Source: Gnetum montanum
Lineage: Eukaryota > Streptophyta > Gnetopsida > Gnetales > Gnetaceae
Assembly: GCA_015680685.1 (NCBI GenBank)
Contig: MNCI01036287.1
Span: forward strand, 329,378 to 393,377
Direction: 5' to 3'
DNA: 64,000 nt
In this document: piece by piece, positions 37,082 through 48,904 of the stretch
How positions within the stretch are numbered: the first letter of the stretch is position 1
How the letters are laid out: each line of letters begins with the position of its first letter
Position numbers and translations under genes: made by a program
The notes under the pieces: model-generated
The model's input: the letters and a program-made list of their open reading frames with translations, nothing else
What the model was told of the DNA's origin: nothing
Database searches by the model: none

Positions 37082-38316
37082 GCAGCAGGAGAAATGCTAA
37101 GGTTGTCGCTTGGTGAGTGCTGGGACGTTGCTTGGCCATGCTTGAGAGTGTTGCATTGGTTTTGCAGAGGTTAAGGCAGAGAGTAGAGATGATGTTTAGC
37201 TGAGTCCCTCGTTGGAGTGCTCTGAGGGGCTCGTTTGCATTTTCATCTCTGGCTGGCGCTCTTCTTCAACCTCCTGTAGGCAGGTGTCCCCTCCACAGGA
37301 TGAGTTGCGTGACATCCATGGAGGGCTCTGACTTGCCTACTAAAGCCTTCCACACGGTGAGCTATGTTACATGTGTGCCGGAATTTGCACTCGCAAACAA
37401 CCATGTTAGTTGAGGCACTCACTTTGCGATGCTGTAGCCTTTGTTGCTGTAGTGGGATGCGTCTACGGGGATGATGTCTTGCGGGCTGCTAGCATTGTTG
37501 TTACTCTTGGGCACCATTGCTGGTGTGAGATGCCCAAAGTAGGGAGGCCAGTAGTGGTCCTGGTAGCACCGGTCGGTGGGGAGTTGGTCCCCAAGGTGCC
37601 GAGGACGTGGATGCACTGGAATCCCTACCAAACGAATGCGTGCTCAGTTCAGCTATGAGATCAACTACCACATAGCTGAACATTGCGTGAGTTGAAACCT
37701 TGGTGGGGAACTAAAGTGCAACAATATTGTGGCTAGGCCACAATATTGTCAGCACCCCAGAAGCAGGAACAATCCCAGGAACTACCGTCAGGGTGATGGG
37801 TCGTGGCGACGTTAGGTTTGAAGGGCCTGTATGACATCATACAACATCTTTGAAGGGTCAGCATGACACCAAAGGTGCCGATGCGTATGCCCCGGATTGT
37901 GTTCTCCTTGCATTGAGAACTGCATCTTGGAGCGGCGACGTTCAGCCCATGCGCCGGTATCATACCTCTTCGTTCGACGTGTATCTGGTGGTGGTGCATG
38001 TTGAGGGTGTGACGTGAACCCAGTTTAAGGTCTTGGTAGACTGTGTGCTGGTTTAAGGTCCTAGTGGACCGCTGTGTTGGTTTAAGGTCCCAGTAGACCG
38101 TACATGCCAGTTTTATATTGTAGCATATATGCAATGCCAATTTATAGTCATAGTGGACTAACAGTGCCAATTTTATGTCGTGGCAGATGGTTGCTGCTAG
38201 TTTATTATCGTAGTGGACGCTACTCGGTGCTGCTAGTTTATCATCATCGCGGACGCTGCTCGGTGCTATACCAGTTTTTCATCATAGTAGATAGTGCATG
38301 TTTTTGTCATTGTGCC
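37082..38316 (-). other. Element A 3' untranslated spacer with degenerate tandem repeats
   Basis: Non-coding sequence between integrase and the polypurine tract. From about 38000 to 38300 it contains irregular repeats built on GTTTAAGGTCCTAGTGGACC-like words. Hypervariable tandem repeats in this position are a known trait of Tat-type elements. Nothing else recognised between 37090 and 37980. Confidence 0.6.
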
Positions 38317-39435
38317 TCAAACATAGTACGACTTGAGGTACATGTGGTTCACCAGGTTGGCGAACTCGTTGTCGTCCATGTCTACCAGTTTGAAGGCTCC
38401 ATTCCCGAAGGCTTTAGTGACCACGTAAGGACCTTCCCAGTTGGCTGAGAACTTACTTACGTGCTCATGAATGGCCTTGAGGATGAGGTCTCCCTTCTGC
38501 ACTGGCCGTCAATGCGGGTCTACACGGTGCTTCTGCTGTTGTTTGTTCTGATAGTGTTGGATTCGTCTCAGCGTCTACATGTGTTCCTCCTCTACTGAGT
38601 CGAGGTCGATGGTTCGTGATTCATTATTCTGGGCTTCGCTCACGACGTCGGATAGGATCATTCGAAGTGAGGGTACTTGCAACTCAAGAGGCAACACAGC
38701 TTCAGATCCATAAACGAGATTGTAAGGGGTCTTACTTGTCGCGGTTCTGCAAGTCGTTTAGTAGGCCCAGAGGATGTAGAGTATTTGCTCGTGCCACCAC
38801 CTCTTGCTGTTGTTAAGCATCCGCTTCAGCAAGTTGATGATGGAATTATTTGTAGCCTTTGCCTGCCCATTCGCCTGCCGATAATAAGGGGAGAAAAATG
38901 ATTGTTTAATGCCTAGNNNNNNNNNNNNNNNNNNNNNNNNNNNNNNGAGGATGAAATGGCAGATTTGTTGAGATGTTGTTTTCCTCAGGGGAATAGCTTC
39001 CACCCACTTAGTAAAATACTCAGTGGCAATGATAATGAAGCTATGCCCTGTGGAGGACTTAGGCGTGATAGGCCCTACGAGGTCTAATCCCCACCGTTGG
39101 AAGGGCCACATAATTTGTGTTAGGTGTAGGTCTGTAGGTGCTATGTGTATGAAATTTGCATATCTCTAGCATGTGTCACACATCTTGACTTTCGACAGGC
39201 AGTCATGCTCCATGTAGGGCCAATAATACCCTAGATGTCTGATTTTTACAACCATAGCCCTGGGTGCTATGTGTCCACCGCACAACCCTTCATGAACCTC
39301 ATTAACTACCTTTTGTGCCTGCTCACCACCCACGCATGCCAGCAATATGCCATCATAGGATCGTTGGCACAGGGTGTCATTTCCCATGAGCATGTATTGC
39401 CGGGTGTGCTTGCGGATTGCATCTCTCTGAGCTGA
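38317..39435 (-). pseudogene. Element A: integrase
   Basis: Minus-strand integrase. Zinc-binding HHCC domain at 39400-39166 (HEGLCGGH ... CLSKVKMCDTC). Core domain at 39111-38758 (WGLDLVGPITP with the first Asp). C-terminal GPY/F module at 38502-38317 (NWEGPYVVTKAF). The second catalytic Asp (TDNG) falls in an assembly gap of 30 N (38917-38946). At the third catalytic position the sequence is NGQAKATN, Lys in place of the usual Glu. Stops and frame changes separate the parts (around 39120 and 38700-38500), so it is not active in this copy. It normally inserts the cDNA into chromosomal DNA. Confidence 0.75.
38917..38946. other. Assembly gap (30 N)
   Basis: Run of 30 N inside the integrase core. 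Aligning the two sides with element B (NFIL...LGIKHSF) shows that about 32 residues are expected here, but only ten codons of N are present. The true missing length is probably near 96 bp. Confidence 0.95.
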
Positions 39436-39599
39436 TGTCAATCCACCTAGGGGTTTGACATGCTGTAAGTAAGCTTTAATGTTATTGTACCACTCTGGGG
39501 TGTCTACAGCATCGACAGATGCCACGTGTTCCACCCGAGTGATAGGTTCTGCGCATTCTATGATTGCAGTTAGCAGGTTTGCCAAGGAACGTGATGGGA

Positions 39600-40104
39600 T
39601 GTTTAACGCGAGGGTAGCTAAGGTATCTGCCACAGTGTTCTCATTACATGGCACGTGTTGCACATCAGTGGTCATGAATTGTTTTAGTATGAATTTTGCT
39701 AGGTCGCAGTAGGGTTGCAAATGTGTAGCCTTGTAGGCGTAGACTTCGATGATTTGATTCACGACTAGTTGTGAATCTCCTCGGATCGCCAGGTGTTGTA
39801 CATGCAGCGCACGGGTAGTTAAGAGGCCTCTAAGTAGCCCCTCGTATTCTACCACATTATTGGTGCAAGGGAACGCGAAATGATAAGCGGATGGGTACAT
39901 TTCCACAGAGGGGAATGTGATCGTGGCAGCGGTGCTACCTCCTCGCATGGTCAAGGTGCTGTCGAAGTGTAAGGTTGCCTCAAAATGTGACGGGACGATG
40001 GTGACATTGCTAACGTATTCATCTGGGAACTTGGGATTGATGGTTGCTTGGTCGTCGACTGGCGAGGCTGTAAGTTGGGTTGCTATGGCTTGGCCCTTTT
40101 TCAA
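39600..40104 (-). CDS. Element A: second (archaeal-type-like) RNase H domain
   Basis: Part of an open stretch running 40104-39166. It contains LHFDSTLTMRGGS (first catalytic Asp), NNVVEYEGLLRGL (Glu), AIRGDSQLVVNQI (Asp) and NTVADTLATLAL (final Asp). This second RNase H follows the degenerate one fused to the reverse transcriptase. Dual RNase H is a hallmark of the Tat lineage. It removes the RNA strand of the RNA:DNA hybrid. The four acidic residues are all present, so the domain itself may still be sound although its neighbours are not. Confidence 0.75.
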
Positions 40105-40199
40105 TGATTGACTTACATAGCATAGGTTGAACTCTACGGTTATGGGCTTCCATCAGGCTATCTTTCTACTTTCGTACAGGTTGTCGATGATAGCTCGGA

Positions 40200-41721
40200 G
40201 TATGTTGCTTTTGCAAATGATGTTGGTTGTGCTGTGGAATAGGTAATGCTACCACTTTTTTAGCGCGAACACTAAGGCTAGGTAGTTCCTCTCCACCTCG
40301 TTGTGTTTTTCCTCGTATGCTATTAATGCATGGCTCAGGTAATACACTAGTATCTTAGAACCATAATCCCTCTTCTAACATAGTAGTGCCACTATGGATG
40401 CGTCAGAGGTGGCAAGGTATATGAAGAAAGGCTTGTCCCTTTGTGGCAGGTGCACCATTGGGAGGTGCAAGAGCTCCTTCTTCAGGTTGTCGAAGGCTTG
40501 TTGACACTGGGCTATCCACTCAAAGTCAATCCCCTTCTTTAGAAGATGTTGCATGGGATGTAACTTGTTAGTCAACCTTGCTATAAACCTTCAAATGAAT
40601 TGCACTCTACCTTGTAAACTACACAACTCCTTAAGGTTTGTGGGAGGCGCTAGGTTGACGATGGCCTTGACTTTGTCTGGGTCCACCCGTATTCAGACCT
40701 CCGATACTACAAACCCTAACATGCGTCCAGTATTTACTCCAAAGACACACTTCTTAGGATTAAGATGCAAATCGTGCCTTTGACAGCACTTGAGGACTAA
40801 CTCTAGATCACGTGGGTGATGGGCTGCCTCTTTGGACTTAACTGCTATATCATCCATGTAATCGCTTAATGTTTCTAGGATGTAGTCACTGAAAATGTAG
40901 GTCATGGCTCATTGGTAGGTTGCTCCAGCATTCTTGAGCCTGAAGGGCATCATGGTATAGCAGAAAGTTCCCCATGGAGTCATAAAGGTTGTTGACAGCT
41001 GGTGCTCTGGGTTGATGCAGATTTGGTTGTATCCGGAGAATCCATCCATGAAGGATAGCAAAGCATGACCAGTCATGGTGTTGATGAGTTGATCGATGCT
41101 CGTGAGTAAAAAGTTTTCTTTGATCATTGCCTTGTTCAAGTCTTGGAAGTCTATACATATTCGTATCCCTCCTTTTTGCTTCAAAACCATAATGATGTTG
41201 GATACCCACTCTGAATAGTCGACCGCGAAGATAAATCCTACTCGGTATAACTTAGCGATTTCATCCCTCATGGCTAGTGTGATTTTTGGCCTGATCTTAC
41301 ATGCCTTTTGCTTGACTGCCCTTACATGTGGGTCTAGGACAATGTTATGCTAAATCAGCCATGGATCTAGACCCAGCATGTCATCGTATGACCATGCGAA
41401 GACATCGATGTGATCCTGCAAAGTTTTAACTATGCCCTCATGTATTTGTGTGTCTAGGAGGGAACTAAGTCTTAATGTCTTTACCTCCCTTCTCAACGTG
41501 GTCATGGGTATATTGACAAGAGGATCCTTGGTTACATCCCTGGCCTCTAAATCTAGGGCATGGACCAAGTGTCTGGGCCAATTCGGGGATGCTTCTAAGG
41601 TTGCTATAGTGTTAATCGTAGTCAACCCCCAGTTGATGGTGTCGGGGTTCAATTGTCTCATGAGCTTGCCTTGTGGCCCTACTAACATTAGAGGCATGGA
41701 AAGGGCACAATGGGTTTCCAT
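40200..41721 (-). pseudogene. Element A: reverse transcriptase and first RNase H
   Basis: Minus-strand reverse transcriptase with SFMDGFSGYNQICINPEH (motif A, first Asp), the active-site box YMDD in LSDYMDDIAVKS (motif C, about 40860) and LNPKKCVFGV. It continues into a degenerate RNase H region (FFIYLATSDASI, HNEVERNYLALVF). In-frame stops occur near 41350, 40908, 40600 and 40374. The N-terminal extension from 41721 (METHCALSMPLML) matches that of element B. No protease precedes it; an antisense gene begins about 900 bp upstream. It copies element RNA into cDNA. Confidence 0.85.
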
Positions 41722-42627
41722 CTCTTTCTTGACCTGCCATCATAAGATGAAAGCCTAGGAAAGGGTCATCAGAGATTGTGTGAAATGTAAATCTGCAAAG
41801 CGACACCAAGATGTGACTTGCTAAGTAAGGCGATGTAAAGATTGAGAGTTTGCTAGTCTAAGGTCGCGATGGACCACCAAGGCACAAGAGTCTAAAATTG
41901 TTAAAGATATGGAAATTATTGATGTGAAGTGTGAAGTTGTGTCACCATTGATATGTGAATGCCAGACCACTAGTTTAGTGTCATTTCGGACTACCATATT
42001 GCGACATGCAAAACCTTGATATGAAAAATAATAATAAAAGAATAAAATTGCAAGTACAAGGGGTATCGAATTGCCAGTGTAGGAATGAAGACATGAAACT
42101 ATTAGAAAATATGCTACCTCCTATTGTTGAGGCGTACGAGGTGATTGCTGATGTAAGAGCATAGTTAGTTTAACGTCATTGCGGACTGTGATCGTTACGA
42201 GTCGAAATTGCTATTTTTGGGTCCTGAGGAGTGTAACCATGCTAGGTTTGTTAGTTTAAGGTCTTTTTGGACCTTTAATCAAAATAAAATATTATTATAT
42301 TATTCTTTTTTATTTTTGAGAAGGTGAGTAATTGGCCTGAAGTGTGCCAAGGTTTAAATGCTAATAGTGTCGTGATGTCGTGGCGAGCATGCTACGCTGC
42401 ACACTACACGCTGCGCTCCGCATTAATCAGAGAGAGAGAAAGAAAGTTTCCTCATTTTGCTACTACTACCATAAATAGGGATTGAATCTTGATATTTTCA
42501 CCATTTTCACCCTAAAAGTGCATAACCCTCATCGGAGCACTTGACGATTTTAAAGCGTGGAGCAATTGTGTTAATCGATTAGTGAGGCAAGCTTCTAAAG
42601 CGAAGGTCGTAAATTTGCAAGCAAGGC
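41722..42627 (+). promoter_or_regulatory. Element A: bidirectional spacer with antisense promoter
   Basis: Spacer between the reverse transcriptase (minus strand) and the antisense gene (plus strand). Three copies of a GTTTA-N2-GTC-N4-5-GGAC word lie at 41973-41991, 42168-42186 and 42254-42272. A GCTACGCTGCAC-rich patch at 42385-42420 recalls the U3 motif of the same element. The TATA-like CATAAATAGGG at 42470-42480 lies about 150 bp before the first ATG of the antisense gene, a plausible core promoter. Confidence 0.55.
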
Positions 42628-44323
42628 CATGGCTCCTAAGACTTAGTTGGTGCTTGCGAAGGTTAGGGAGGTGAAGAAGACCCTGGGGCATGGGCCACAA
42701 GCATGCATTCCGGTGTGAGAGAGCACATCGTTGACTCAGTGAGTTTTTTATGTCTTCTCTACCCTTTTCTCGTTGCACCTTTTGTCGCTTTTTGCTTTGG
42801 TTTTGCAACTTATATATTTTGCTATTTTTATTTTTTGCGATAGTGTTTTTTTTTAGCTTTTGTGTTGCTGCGACCTCTTTTTCTTTTTGGTCGTGGCTGT
42901 TGTGCAAGTGTTTTGTTGTGATTGCATGCAAGGTTGTTGTCATTGCCATGGTTGTCGCGACTGCGGAGCTGGGGCTTTTTAAGTTGCTTGACCTTGGCAT
43001 GCTGTGACATAAAACCATCGGGAGGGTTTGGTTATGTGTGACGTAGCACCATGGCATGTGTTTTTGTTTGAGCATGTTGTTAATTACTTTGCTTCTATGC
43101 TAAGCTACTTGCATGTTCTTGCTATGCTAGGCTTTCGCATCTTTGCTACGCTATGTGTAGACAAGGGGCTATGCTATGCCACATTTATGGTCAGCTAAGC
43201 GTTGCTATGTTGCGCATGTATTGTGTTCATATTTGATGTTAATATTTGCTGGTTGTGTCGTGTAGGGTAGGGCCAAGGTCTAGGCTAATCGTTTTGGATC
43301 TTGAAGGGGTCCTATGTTATGTAGGCAAACCTATGACCAACGTTCCCCCTCCCCCGATACGTTTGGGAGAGCGAGCGGTTTGGTTCAAGGATGGGGCGCA
43401 AGACTTCCTCCAATTCCTTCTTAGCCATTTTAGTCTCATGGTTTGGTCCTCCTTAGACGAGACACAGGCATCCGGCATAATAGAGGCCATGCTACCAGGG
43501 AAAAATTGGGGCATCTTGAGATACCTCTCTGACGATGCAACCATGAGCAGGCCGGGAGGAGGGTCTACCCAACACTCCACAAGGTTGAGGCGTTTAGCAT
43601 AGATCTGGGATATGCCAGAATACTAGTGTTATCACTCGTACAACACATTGTACCTCGCATGCCATGTGGCGACGTACTTTCATAACCCACAGGGGACCGT
43701 CTACTGTGTTGACGGGTGAGTTTCACGTCTTTGCTTTGCTTGGTTGTGCAACATTGACCATACTTGGTCGAGTGCTGATAGTGTGTGCTTATCACCAGGT
43801 TCTACCTTGATGATGACAGGGTTCATGACCAGCCAGGTGAGTTGGCCACAACACAGCTAGCCCTACGGGAATTTGCCTCTGCCAAGAGCCTACGGGCGAG
43901 CGTGATTGCTCATTGTGGGAAGGGATACCGTTCCTACCTGTGCATGCTGGCCTCTTTCTATAGTCATTTTAGGACAAAGGGTTGGCTAGACAAGGAGTGG
44001 AGTGAACCTTTTAAACAGGTCATGCTCAAAGAAGTCCTGGTGGTTGAACTCCCACTATTCCCCTCACCGTATAGACCTGGTGGGTTAACAGGTGAGAGCC
44101 ACGAGCTCAAGTGTTTTCGTAGTTTCTTCTCCTTTTTTGTTTTTTGCTAGGCACATTTTGTGATCATTGCTATAGGAGCGAAGAAGCCTCATGAGGTGAT
44201 GGTGGTAATGGCCAAGAGGCAAGGGGGAAACATCTACTTCAAATATGGTGAAGTAGCAGCAAGCCAAAGCTGGTTAGAATGAGGGGCCCTAGGCCCCTTG
44301 CTCAAGAAAATCCGAATGGCTAG
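42628..44323 (+). pseudogene. Element A antisense gene, 5' part: FCP1-like domain, exons 1-4
   Basis: Spliced gene on the strand opposite to pol. Proposed exons: 42628-42737 (starts MAPKT), 43265-43715, 43799-44091 and 44176 to the break. Borders are GT-AG and phases are compatible. Exon 2 shows a NIF/FCP1 HAD-phosphatase pattern: LIVLDLEGVLCYV (motif I), FLLSHFSLMVWSS (motif II) and YNTLYLACHVATYFHNP where family members have a DDSP motif III. The second Asp of motif I is Glu and the motif III Asp pair is missing, so catalysis is unlikely. Stops occur in exon 1 (after MAPKT and near 42717), near 43600 and near 44278. Element B interrupts exon 4 at 44323 and the gene resumes at 63060. Same intron positions as the copy in element B. 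Function unknown. Confidence 0.65.
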
Positions 44324-45841
44324 TGTACTGTCCAAATAGTCGGTCTCCAGATGGAATGAAACAGAAAATAGGAGCTCCCCAGACAAGTACAGAAGACCCT
44401 ACCTTCGCTTGAGGGCAAGATGGAATTAACGAAGGCAGAGTACCTCAAGTGGTCCACACGTAGATCAGATAAGGATTTTCCCTAGCGTATACTGATATAT
44501 TGTACACACGGTTATATGTAACCAGCGTAACTAGTGTAAAACTGAGCGTAGACGTACAAGAATGTAAATGATGAGCATACAAGAATGAACAATAATCTAT
44601 AACAAATCTTAGCAAAAATGTGGCAATGTCAGTGCATAATGGAAATTACAATGCACCGATTGTAACGCAGTTGTGGATCTGATACAAGGCGGACAAAGAG
44701 CCCCGATGAATGCAAAGGTGTGGTAGTGTGCTGGTTCAGATTGCACGCACAGCGTAGAAGCTGTATGTTCAGCGTGCAGGGTTGAAGTCCAATGTATGAG
44801 ATGCAGGGTTCTCAATTTGCTTAGTGTGGTCTACCCCGATTTTTGCCAAGATGCCTTCAATTTTTCGAACCTGGATCTGGTCAAAATTCAAGGTTTTTAT
44901 ACGGGTTTAGACGTTAGACTCAGATCTGAGAGGGAATGATTGGCTATGGAGTGTTAGACTCTCAGGTCAGGCGACATGTGGTGCGTTGACCGAGTGCGAA
45001 AGAATGAAATTTTACAAGTGTACACTACTGTACGCTAGCATACAGTGCTATATGCTGGTGTATACACGTTGGGCATGTGAACTTGGTGTACAGACTTGAC
45101 TGAAACAAAAGAAGTCATTTGGCCCTCGGATTTGCATTCGGATGTCACGAGAATGTTGCCTGTGGATGTTCAGCTTCGTTGGCTTTCTTTGATTGGTGTA
45201 TGTTGTGCCTCACACTTGGCGTACATAATGTTCATGCTGGGCGGATACGCTGAGTGGGCTGGATGCTCGTATACGCTGGGTGTATAGGATATCCATGCTG
45301 GGCGTATATGCTGGGTGTATAGAATGCCCACGCTAGGCGTATACGCTGAGCATCTACCCCGGGTGTGTAGGATGTACATGCTTAGCGTATGAACTCCAAA
45401 GTATATGATGTCAAGACCAAAATTCATCTTTTTGGAGCTCATGATGACACCTAATAATTGCTCTATTCCTGTGAGTGTTGTTTCCATGTCATCTTTGAGG
45501 TCACATGCTGAGCGTATACGCTGGGTGTAAACGCTGAGCGTACATGTGAGGCATGTGCACTGGTCGTATACGCTGGGAGTGTACGCTGGGAATATACGCT
45601 GGGTCTATATGCTGCATACTACATACTTAGTGAGAACTAAGTATCTTGAGCTCTGAAGTTACCATGTTTGATACTAGATGTCGCCGTGTTCATCTGCGAG
45701 TCCCGGGGAACTGTTTCTTGTTGAGCTCTACTGCTTGAAGCTGTCTATGGGGCCCTTAAGCTTCGGTCATGCCAGGGAGCATCATGACTTAGCTTGACTC
45801 TTGCTGGAGAAGTACTAAGCTTAGAATTTTATGGTGTTTCA
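44324..45841 (-). repeat. Element B 3' LTR
   Basis: 1518 bp, TGTACTGTCC...GGTGTTTCA. U3 (upper-coordinate half, 44990-45620) is full of GCGTATACGCTG-type words. TATA box TATAAAA on the minus strand (complement of 44895-44901). Aligns with 61689-63054 throughout, with extra motif copies here at 45490-45620. Confidence 0.9.
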
Positions 45842-45909
45842 TTGGCCCCTCTTTGTTAACGCTTGGAGGAATCGACTTGAGAATCGTCGACAAAGAAGTA
45901 CAAAACACC
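45833..45909. promoter_or_regulatory. Element B polypurine tract inside an inverted repeat
   Basis: The minus strand reads AACAAAGAGGGGCCAA up to the LTR border. GGTGTTTC (45833-45840) pairs with AAAACACC (45902-45909; 7 of 8), and CTTTGTTAACG (45851-45861) pairs with CGTCGACAAAG (45885-45895; 9 of 11). Same layout as in element A, less perfect. Confidence 0.7.
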
Positions 45910-47091
45910 ACAAGCAACCTAGTAGCATTGTCCTTCGACACTTGGCCAAATGTTATCGCACCGTGTTCAGTAGTACATGGGATTGGGGAAATGAAGTTTG
46001 TAGTTGATCAAGGGATTGTGCATGGTAAAGGGGATGTTCTGGTGTGTATACGAGTCATGCTGATCCTTGTCAATAGCCATTGTTTAGCAGACTCAGAATC
46101 AAGACATGAGATGTGCATCCTTTGGCTGAACAATACTCTTGGTTAGTGTTTAAGAGAACTTATTGGCTGCGTGATGGTTCGTTGCGTTCTCTGGAGGTAT
46201 AGGAACTTTGTTTAGTATTTTTAGGGAACCTGTTGTCAGAGCCAAAGCCATGCAACGAGGGTTACTTGAGCTTTTGAGACATGAGTATTTGTTTTCAAGA
46301 CAACTACCTTCCCACCTAGGGCTCATGGGAAGTGCCAAGGGTCTTGTGGCTCATTTTGCTCTTTGTTCTTTGCTCTTTTTTTTAGCAAAATATTTCTTTC
46401 AATTTTGCACTCATGTTCATATGCCATATTGTGTGTTGCAATTGCTTGAGAGTGCCGCAACGTGTAACAATGTGCTCAAAGTTTTGGGATGTACTGGGTG
46501 TATCTGGGAACTGTAACTGGGTAGGAAGGGGAATAAGAGTGTTGGGGAAATGGAGAATGTATCGGGAATGGGGAATATACTTTTGAACAAATTGATTATC
46601 CTCGTTGCGTGCGTTAGAAACAATGTGGCACCTTGTCACTGTGATGAAGTGTATCTGTGTATGAGCACCACTGGGTGTCATCCTGCAAACACAACTCCAA
46701 GAATGCAAGAAAACCACAAGTGAACGAGTTAGGGAGCATTTCAAACATGAATGTGAATGGAGGCACCATGTGAAACTTAAGGTAAATGAAATGAGTAGCA
46801 GTAGTGTTGTCAGAGCTGGTGTGATGAATGATGCAGCAGGCATTGATGAAGAAATTTTCTGAATTATAGTCGCAGATGAATATGTCAGAAATGAGCTTGC
46901 CAATTTATAGTCTTAGCAGACTGTCATGGGTTAGTTTTATGTCATAACCCGTTGGATGTTGCCAGTTTATCGTCGTAGCGGACGGTATGATGCTAGTTTA
47001 TAGTCGTGGCGGACTATGAAGAGGTAGACCAGCTTATAGTCTTAGCGGACTCTGGCGAGTGAGACTGTGGCAGTTTAATGTCATACCGGAC
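45910..47091 (-). other. Element B 3' untranslated spacer
   Basis: No coding sequence recognised. The last 200 bp (46900-47090) hold four GTTTA/CTTATA-N-GTC-N-CGGAC words (for example GTTTATCGTCGTAGCGGAC at about 46965), which lead into the 37-bp array. Confidence 0.5.
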
Positions 47092-47652
47092 ATTCTGTGG
47101 TATCAGTTTACTATCATGATGCCAGGACAAGCTGCGGTATCAGTTTACCGTCATGATGCCAGGACGAGCTATGGTATCAGTTTACTGTCGTGATGCCAGG
47201 ACGAGCTGTGGTATCAGTTTACCATAGTGATGCTAGGACGAGCTGTGGTATTAGTTTACTATTGTGATGCCAGGACAAGCTATGGTATCAATTTACCGTC
47301 ATGATGCCAGGACAAGCTGTGGTATCAGTTTATCGTCGTGATGCCGGGACGAGCTGTGGTATCAGTTTACCATCGTGATGCCAGGACGAGCTGTGGTATT
47401 AGTTTACTGTCATGATGCCAGGACGAGCTATGGTATCAGTTTATCGTTGTGATGCTAGGACGAGCTGTGGTATTAGTTTACCATCATGATGCCAGGATGA
47501 GCTATGGTATCAATTTACCGTCGTGATGCCAGGACGAGCTGTGGTATCAGTTTACTGTCATGATGCCAGGACGAGCTATGGTATCAGTTTATCGTTGTGA
47601 TGCTAGGACGAGCTGTGGTATTAGTTTACCATCATGATGCCAGGACGAGTGC
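47092..47652. repeat. Fifteen-copy 37-bp minisatellite with higher-order structure
   Basis: Unit of 37 bp containing GGTATCAGTTTACCGTC and ATGATGCCAGGACGAGC, fifteen copies. Copies 9-11 and 13-15 are almost the same triplet, a higher-order duplication offset by 148 bp (four units). Sited between integrase and the polypurine tract, the known hypervariable position of Tat-type elements. Confidence 0.9.
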
Positions 47653-47669
47653 ATACTTGAATCCATGCT

Positions 47670-48800
47670 TAAATGTGAAATGATTTTAAGAACAAGTGAT
47701 TGGTCGGATTTACAAGGTCATTCCCTTCCATGTTAGCTAATTTGAATGCCCCGTTATCGTACGCTTTGGTGACCAAGTAGGGCCCTTCCCAGTTGGCTGA
47801 GAATTTATCTGGGTGTTCCCAAATGGCTTTGAGTACAAGGTTTCCTTCCTTGATGGGGCACTTATGAACATCATGTTGATGGCATTGTCGTTGTCATTTT
47901 TGGTACCACTCAATTTGATCGAGCGCACGTATACGTTCTTCCTCCACCGTGTCCAAATCAATAATGCATAGGTCATTGTTTTGACCTTCGTCGAGGAGTC
48001 CAGAGAGTGTGATTCTTAAAGATGGTACCTGTAACTCCAAGGGTAAAACAACTTCTAAACCATAAACAAGACTATATGGCTTTTTACCTGTGGAAGTTCA
48101 ATGCGTAGTACGATAAGCCCACAGTGTGTATACTAGCTTCTCGTGCCATATTTTCTTGCTTTGGGTAAGCATATTTTTAAGAACTATAATGATGGTTTTA
48201 TTTGTGGCCTTAGCTTGGCCATTGCTTTGATGGTAGTGAGGGGATGAAAATGAGTGTTTGATCCCTAGGCTTTCACAGAAAGTTCTAGTTTTGGCACTGC
48301 TGAATTGTGGCCCGTTATCAGTGATGATGGTCATGGGGATGCCAAAACAGGTCACAATGTTTTCAAGAATGAAGTTGCATATGTTTTTGGATGTGGTTTT
48401 TCTAAGGGGAACAACTTCTACCCATTTTGTGAAATACTCTGTCACGATTATGATGAAGCTATGCCCTGCAGAAGATGAGGGTGTTATTGGTCCGATAAGG
48501 TCTAACCCCCATTTTTGAAAGGGCCAAGTGATTTGCGCTGTATGCAACTCATTTGGTGGAACATGTATCAGATTACCATGTTTTTAACAGATACCACACA
48601 TTTTGGCCTTGGAGAGACAGTCATACTCCATGTGTGACCAATAATAACCCAAGTGTCTTATTTTCGTTGCCATTGCTTTAGGTGCTATGTGTCCTTTGCA
48701 TAGTCCATCATGTACTTGCTTAACGATGGTTTGGGAATCAGTGCTATTAACGCATGTTAGCAGTATGCCCTCGTAGGATCGACGACACAATGTGTCGCCT
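47670..48800 (-). pseudogene. Element B: integrase
   Basis: Zinc-binding domain at 48790-48584 (VHDGLCKGH, CLSKAKMCGIC). Catalytic core at 48547-48098 with WGLDLIGPITP (Asp 1), TIITDNGPQFSS (Asp 2) and NGQAKATNKT (Lys where the third catalytic Glu is expected). C-terminal GPY/F module at about 47860-47670 (NWEGPYLVTKAYDNG). Frame breaks occur near 48098 and 47980. Being complete across the core, this copy gives the template for the gap in element A. Confidence 0.8.
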
Positions 48801-48904
48801 ACTAGTGCATATTGTCGGGAACATTTTCGTACCGCATCCTTTTGCGCATTCGTTAGATGTTGCGGTGTTTCACCATGTAGAAGGTATTATTTTATGTCAT
48901 CATA

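Noticed and set aside
37733-38170. Minus-strand frame of 145 codons in the element A 3' spacer
   Set aside because: Runs through degenerate tandem repeats and matches nothing at the same position in element B.
42512-43075. Minus-strand frame of 187 codons opposite the element A antisense gene
   Set aside because: Low-complexity Lys/Gln-rich reading of the leader and first intron; no match to the homologous place in element B.
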